A stretch of DNA of 34,668 nucleotides from CAYVMP01 sp964452635 (GTDB taxonomy: Bacteria > Patescibacteriota > Minisyncoccia > Phycocordibacterales > DATDWN01): positions 1 to 34,668 of the forward strand of contig CAYVMP010000008.1 in the NCBI GenBank assembly GCA_964452635.1. Reading direction: 5' to 3'. The position numbers and the translations under genes were made by a program. Below the pieces are notes generated by a model. The model was not told the DNA's origin. It did no database searches and was given only the letters and a program-made list of their open reading frames with translations. This document shows, piece after piece, positions 31,615-34,668 of the stretch (the stretch's first letter is position 1; each line of letters begins with the position of its first letter).

Positions 31615-32526
31615 TTAATCTCCATATCCAATTTTCTTTCCATTCTTCACATATACATTTTTATCGAGTCCGCGGTTGTAATAACTTAAATCTTTTGTGT
31701 TTAAAAATTTATTTCCGTATTCACCAAGTGTAAGTTCCCATTCTTTTAGGGCTTTTTGTTTCGGTATTGGATCGTGATGGGTAATCAAACCCATTTTTGG
31801 AACATACATCGTTCTTTTCCAACCACCACCTTTAAAAATAAGATTTTCCTCTCCAACAGTGTGAATAGGCTCTCGATCAATCATTCTGTAGATATGACTC
31901 TTGGCCACTGGTTTTAAAATATTATCACTCACAATTTTAATTGATCGTGCTATTGCTTGTTTGAAACGGATCATAAAAACATTTTCTGGGTATACTGTTT
32001 GGTCGTTGTAAAAAAATAGTTCTTCAAATTTATCTTTAAATTCTTTATATCTCATTGGGAAAAAGCCACTCTGTATAGACCATTTCAAATCAAAAATATT
32101 GAAATCTAAAGCAGAACCTCTTGTCCAAATGTTGGTTAATTTTTTGCTACCCCACACAGCGGTTGCAAGATATTTTTCTTCTTTTTGCATATCCAAAATA
32201 ATTTTCTCAATATATTCCGGCTTTACTAACCAAGTATCCGAAGCAAGAAGAATCACATAATCAACATCGGGATATTTTTCAGAGAAGCATTTTACCCCTC
32301 CATTTATTAAAACTTCTGCACCCTCAAAGTGCCCTGGATTATCTAAATATAATAATTCGTCTTCAAGATATTTTTCTGGCCACCAATCCTTTTCCCCATT
32401 AAAAGAATGGACAATAACGACATCTTTTAATAATTCACTTTTCTTCCACACATCACGAATAATCTCTATATTGATACGAGCATCATCTGTCCGATTGTAG
32501 GTATAAATGAGAACACCAACTTTCAT
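31615..32526 (-). CDS. Glycosyltransferase-like protein
   Basis: 303 residues. It opens GVLIYTYNRTDDARINIEIIRDVW, the Rossmann-like start of GT-A enzymes, and carries YVILLASDTWLVKPEYIEKII, where S96-D97-T98 stands in for a DxD motif. It has a charged middle and the late segment GENLIFKGGGWKRTMYVPKMGLITHHDPIPKQKALKEWE. Donor and acceptor are unknown; no signal peptide or membrane helix. TATAAT ends 6 bases before the ATG (leaderless). The ASCH gene follows immediately. Confidence 0.8.
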   Translation of the reverse strand: MKVGVLIYTYNRTDDARINIEIIRDVWKKSELLKDVVIVHSFNGEKDWWPEKYLEDELLYLDNPGHFEGAEVLINGGVKCFSEKYPDVDYVILLASDTWLVKPEYIEKIILDMQKEEKYLATAVWGSKKLTNIWTRGSALDFNIFDLKWSIQSGFFPMRYKEFKDKFEELFFYNDQTVYPENVFMIRFKQAIARSIKIVSDNILKPVAKSHIYRMIDREPIHTVGEENLIFKGGGWKRTMYVPKMGLITHHDPIPKQKALKEWELTLGEYGNKFLNTKDLSYYNRGLDKNVYVKNGKKIGYGD

Positions 32527-32627
32527 AGCAATATTATATTAGAAATGGGGGGATATTACTACTTTTGAATATTTATACTTGGATTATTTATTTCTCTTAC
32601 TTCAAAAGGGATCTCAAGAAAACGGTA

Positions 32628-32662
32628 CCTGACACCGATTCCCGATTCCTGACACCGATTCC
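32628..32662. repeat. Short tandem repeat, CCTGACACCGATTCC twice
   Basis: Two exact 15-base copies (32628-32642 and 32648-32662), period 20. The bridge CGATTCCTGAC (32643-32653) is identical to 11 bases of the mirrored tRNA-Ile arm at 1897-1907. This may be debris of a tRNA-tail element or of a REP-like sequence. It is flanked by GGTACC-like bases. Confidence 0.55.
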
Positions 32663-32696
32663 ATGTGTGTTTTTTCAAATTGATAAATATGGCTGA

Positions 32697-32721
32697 AATT
32701 CAGTGCTGGCTATCCAGTATG
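32697..32721 (-). repeat. Shared -35-flanking motif, copy 2
   Basis: AATTCAGTGCTGGC then TATCCAGTATG. It matches the motif core TCA-TGCTGGC of the copies at 31157, 33148 and 33691 but has no clear -10 beyond it, so it looks orphaned. Confidence 0.4.
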
Positions 32722-32755
32722 AAATTGGAATTATTTTCCCAAAGATTTAAATGAA

Positions 32756-32799
32756 AGGAAAACCCGCCAATCGACGGGTCCTTTTCCGTCGGGCAGGTT
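32756..32799 (-). terminator. Terminator of the 98-residue orphan gene
   Basis: On the minus strand AACCTGCC...GGCGGGTT and CGACGG...CCGTCG form a two-step stem, followed by TTTTCCTTTCATTT. It lies 9 bases after the stop. Confidence 0.92.
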
Positions 32800-32807
32800 A
32801 CTGGAAA

Positions 32808-33104
32808 TTATGAGCTCTCACAAAAGTATTTGTGCTCCCGTAGAAATATTTGAAGCTTCTGATCGACTTCAAATGCCTCCATGATCATTCGGTAGTACTC
32901 TGGAGAAATATCTACCCAACATCTGTCTGGGTCATCATCGAATTTTACATTCTCTCGATTAAAGGGTAGCACTCGGAGCCCATGAGATAGTTTAGTCACC
33001 AGTACATGATTTCCGTTAGTCATCCAAACCAGAAGCCCCACGTACAATGTCTCGCTCCATCCGTTTGGACGGCGTTCTCTGTATACTACTTTTCTTGCTT
33101 GCAT
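32808..33104 (-). CDS. Orphan protein of 98 residues, SD-led with own terminator
   Basis: No family recognised. Soluble and charged: MQARKVVYRERRPNGWSETLYVGLLVWMTNGNHVLVTKLSHGLRVLPFNRENVKFDDDPDRCWVDISPEYYRM (in short parts) then EAFEVDQKLQIFLREHKYF. It has a promoter (TTGACT, 17 bases, TATTTT), SD AGGAGAG 6 bases before the ATG, and its own terminator. This is the clearest example of the cassette-like layout. Confidence 0.78.
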   Translation of the reverse strand: MQARKVVYRERRPNGWSETLYVGLLVWMTNGNHVLVTKLSHGLRVLPFNRENVKFDDDPDRCWVDISPEYYRMIMEAFEVDQKLQIFLREHKYFCESS

Positions 33105-33110
33105 GTTACT

Positions 33111-33153
33111 CTCTCCTAATAAGGAAAATACTGGTAAAAGTGTTTTAAGTCAA
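33111..33153 (-). promoter_or_regulatory. Promoter and SD of the 98-residue gene
   Basis: Read leftward: TTGACT (33153-33148), 17-base spacer, TATTTT (33130-33125), SD AGGAGAG (33117-33111). Confidence 0.7.
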
Positions 33154-33171
33154 GTGCTAGCCGTCTGGGAG
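33148..33171 (-). repeat. Shared -35-flanking motif, copy 3
   Basis: AGTCAAGTGCTAG then CCGTCTGGGAG. The left 6 bases are the -35 of the 98-residue gene; the right part matches copies 1 and 4. Confidence 0.55.
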
Positions 33172-33189
33172 AGTGTCTGAACAAAAATA

Positions 33190-33618
33190 CTAATTGAACA
33201 ATGATAATTTTCCCGTAAATTCCTTAAGATCATTTGCATTTCCAAACATACATATTCCCCAATATTCCAATTCAGCTTCAGGTGTATTTTTTGTTCTGTC
33301 TAGTTGATCAGCAGAGGTTCCAATAGTCATTGTACTTGTAAAATCAGTGAACAATATATTTCTCTGTATAGCCTCATTTCTAATTTTTCTGATTTGGTTC
33401 GAGTTTTCTCCTTTTAATATAATAAACGGAAAATGAGAAATCTTTGGATGAATTCCTCCATCTTTATCAATGTATTCAAGAAAACTCATTTCCGCACCTT
33501 TTCCGAATCCACCCGCAAGTCCAGCAGTCATATGCCCGAGAGCATTCATCAACTTACCGGCTTCAATCTTTTTGTTCAAAACTGCTACAAATTTTTTTGA
33601 ATTTTCATCTGGTAACAT
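33190..33618 (-). CDS. DUF2000-family protein
   Basis: 142 residues. The core KKFVAVLNKKIEAGKLMNALGHMTAGLAGGF, then HFPFIILKGENSNQIRKIRNEAI, and ILFTDFTSTMTIGTSADQLDRTKNTPEAELEYWGICMFG are typical of DUF2000, a small group related in fold to peptidyl-tRNA hydrolase 2. The activity is unproven. TATAAT ends 8 bases before the ATG, giving a leaderless or near-leaderless start. Motif copy 4 lies 73-96 bases upstream. Confidence 0.85.
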   Translation of the reverse strand: MLPDENSKKFVAVLNKKIEAGKLMNALGHMTAGLAGGFGKGAEMSFLEYIDKDGGIHPKISHFPFIILKGENSNQIRKIRNEAIQRNILFTDFTSTMTIGTSADQLDRTKNTPEAELEYWGICMFGNANDLKEFTGKLSLFN

Positions 33619-33690
33619 ATATCAATATTATACTAAAAAGTTTGAGGGCACCAGACAGATAAATAACTTTACGTTGAAAAATACATCTAA

Positions 33691-33714
33691 ATTCAATGCT
33701 GGCTGTGTGGGACG
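33691..33714 (-). repeat. Shared -35-flanking motif, copy 4
   Basis: ATTCAATGCTGGCTG then TGTGGGACG. It is close to copy 3 (TCAA-TGCT-GC-GT-TGGGA) but has no convincing -10 at the expected distance. It lies between the methyltransferase and DUF2000 genes. Confidence 0.5.
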
Positions 33715-33741
33715 ACGTTGGAACTAGTATGTTAATAAATA

Positions 33742-34356
33742 CTAAGGTTTTATTATAACTACAACAGTCTTATTTTTGTAAGGTTTAATTATTTGCACAT
33801 CATATTCTACTTCTTTTAAAGTCTCCAGAAAATGTTTCAAATCTTCTGATCCAACATACCGTCGAAGTGTCCGTTTTCTATCTTTCTCTGAATATTGAGA
33901 ACCTGAGTCCGCCTGTATTTCATTATCACTGTGTAATACACTTTCAAGAGTTGAAATATCCCCCATTATTTTTCCTCCTTTTTTAGTAACACGTAAAAGT
34001 TCATTAATCGCATCTCGCATTTTTTCTTTATCACCTACAAACATTGGAAGATAGTTATGAGCGAGAACAATCTCAAAGAAATCATCTTCAAATGGCAGGC
34101 TTACTCCGTCTGCAACAACCATTCCCTCTATTGAAGGAGCTAATTTATTTTCATATCTTTCGACTCCAATTGCATTTTTATTCCCTAATACATTTCGGAC
34201 ATACTGAACAAAATCTCCAGTACCCGCACCGACATCAAGAAGTTGTTTTTGTAAATCCTCAGAAGTCAGTGGAAAATCTTTTAGGTAATAGTTGAATTTT
34301 TGTTCTAATCGATTAGTGTCTTCGTTTGAGAAATCTTTGGATTGAAATTCTTCCAT
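33742..34356 (-). CDS. SAM-dependent class I methyltransferase
   Basis: 204 residues from MEEFQSKDFSNEDTNRLEQK. Motif I is LLDVGAGTGDFVQYVR (residues 39-54, DVGAGTG 41-47), then VVADGVSLPFEDDFFEIVLAHNYLPMF (motif II/III region) and LLRVTKKGGKIMGDIS. The acceptor is unknown. A longer reading to 34437 is open, but extended TGG-TATACT ends 6 bases before ATG 34356, so this start is chosen. It lies just left of the tRNA-Gln tail element. Confidence 0.9.
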   Translation of the reverse strand: MEEFQSKDFSNEDTNRLEQKFNYYLKDFPLTSEDLQKQLLDVGAGTGDFVQYVRNVLGNKNAIGVERYENKLAPSIEGMVVADGVSLPFEDDFFEIVLAHNYLPMFVGDKEKMRDAINELLRVTKKGGKIMGDISTLESVLHSDNEIQADSGSQYSEKDRKRTLRRYVGSEDLKHFLETLKEVEYDVQIIKPYKNKTVVVIIKP

Positions 34357-34389
34357 GTGAAAAGTATACCAAAATTCGAGTCCTTTGTA

Positions 34390-34620
34390 TTTGCTGCCAG
34401 TCAGGGAATCTCTCCCTCGAAATTTTTTCGTCGTCACTCAAAAATTTCTGTACCACAGGGGTACTCCTATTTTCATAAATGAAAATAAGTCGGGCACCGG
34501 ATTCGCGACAAGCACTGCTGTGCTCGTAGACCGCGAATCCGTTCGAGTCCCTACGCAGAGTCTCCCAGACTCTGCTGACTGACACCAAAAATCCTCCAGA
34601 TTTTTGCTGCCAGTCAGGGA
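34390..34620 (-). repeat. tRNA-Gln tail palindromic element flanked by 18-base direct repeats
   Basis: TTTGCTGCCAGTCAGGGA occurs at 34390-34407 and again at 34603-34620, where it is the 3' end of tRNA-Gln. Between them six inverted repeats follow end to end: GAAATTTTT/AAAAATTTC (34419-34448), GTACC/GGTAC (34450-34464), ATTTTCAT-AA-ATGAAAAT (34469-34486), GGATTCGCG/CGCGAATCC with an inner AGCAC/GTGCT (34499-34540), GCAGAGTCT-CCC-AGACTCTGC (34555-34575) and a stem joining TGACTG with CAGTCA (34576-34616). GTTCGAGTCCCT (34541-34552) mirrors the tRNA T-arm (34616-34627), a 24-base insert follows (34553-34576), then GACTGACACCA (34577-34587) mirrors the acceptor strand. The format equals that of the tRNA-Ile element. 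Confidence 0.8.
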
Positions 34621-34668
34621 CTCGAACCCCAATAACATCCTCCAGAGGGATGTGTCCTACCATTAGAC
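34607..34668 (-). tRNA. tRNA-Gln (anticodon CUG), 5' end beyond the window
   Basis: From the right edge: GTCTAATGGTAGGAC (D-arm), anticodon arm CATCC-CTCTGGA-GGATG giving CTG, T-loop GG-TTCGAGT-CC, then acceptor strand ACTGGCA with discriminator G at 34607. CCA is not encoded (CA follows). About nine 5' bases are cut off. A U1-A72 pair, typical of tRNA-Gln, is predicted from the terminal A. Confidence 0.9.

Noticed and set aside
32628..32662. Short direct repeats as a CRISPR array
   Set aside because: Only two 15-base copies with a 5-base gap; no spacers and no cas genes.
34313..34663. Open frame of 116 codons on the minus strand across the tRNA-Gln tail
   Set aside because: It runs through tRNA-Gln, the hairpin array and the methyltransferase promoter; the translated repeat (PDWQQ twice) comes from the duplicated tRNA end.
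1..34668. Recoded UGA (code 25) lineage
   Set aside because: Several well-supported genes end at TGA at the expected family length, for example the cupin isomerase.

Overview
The window looks like part of a Candidate Phyla Radiation (Patescibacteria) genome, probably of the Parcubacteria type. This is inferred from AT-rich, densely packed genes, the short secG / lone solute-binding protein / RNase J block, many small membrane proteins of unknown role, and frequent starts without a Shine-Dalgarno (SD) site. UGA is used as an ordinary stop, so this is not a code-25 lineage. No rRNA, CRISPR array, intact transposon or prophage is visible.

Layout. 1-2045: 3'-truncated pyruvate kinase, a membrane protein and tRNA-Ile(GAU) with an unusual palindromic tail. 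2169-6728: a small membrane protein, a MerR-type HTH protein, SecG, an anchored peptide-binding protein and RNase J. 6821-13463: an MFS transporter, then a leftward mannose block made of a DUF1003 protein, a eukaryotic-type phosphomannomutase-like HAD enzyme, a cupin mannose-6-phosphate isomerase and two giant GH130-type proteins. Together these could turn beta-mannosides into mannose-1-P, mannose-6-P and fructose-6-P. 13503-20846: an RluB/F-type pseudouridine synthase, a dihydroorotate dehydrogenase-phosphoglycerate mutase fusion, a class A beta-lactamase-fold protein, a membrane sensor with a cohesin-like C-terminus, a queuosine-precursor-type transporter, a GIY-YIG protein and a DUF1653 protein. 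20927-27840: a small SD-led gene, a conserved unknown protein, then a leftward MacAB-type ABC export operon headed by an ECF sigma factor and holding two DUF5666-like anchored proteins. 27940-34356: an accessory stretch of short stand-alone genes (MFS, Nudix, VOC, ASCH, glycosyltransferase-like, DUF2000, methyltransferase) mixed with orphan genes of about 100 codons. The window ends inside tRNA-Gln(CUG).

Two start modes coexist. Many genes (for example at 2526, 12169, 13463, 16388, 20846, 27544, 30577, 32526, 34356) have a -10 box only 6-7 bases before the ATG, which predicts leaderless mRNAs. Four orphan genes (20927-21259, 29238-29597, 30788-31111, 32808-33104) instead carry a -35/-10 pair, an SD and a private terminator.

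The most unusual structure is shared by the two tRNA loci. Downstream of each tRNA lies an inverted copy of that tRNA's own 3' half (T-arm, acceptor strand, CCA-like end). It is interrupted at the same tRNA position (between 64 and 65) by a 24-nt insert that folds as a perfect 9-bp stem with a CCC loop. The stem sequences differ between the two loci while the format is identical, which suggests an undescribed family of tRNA-tail palindromic elements.
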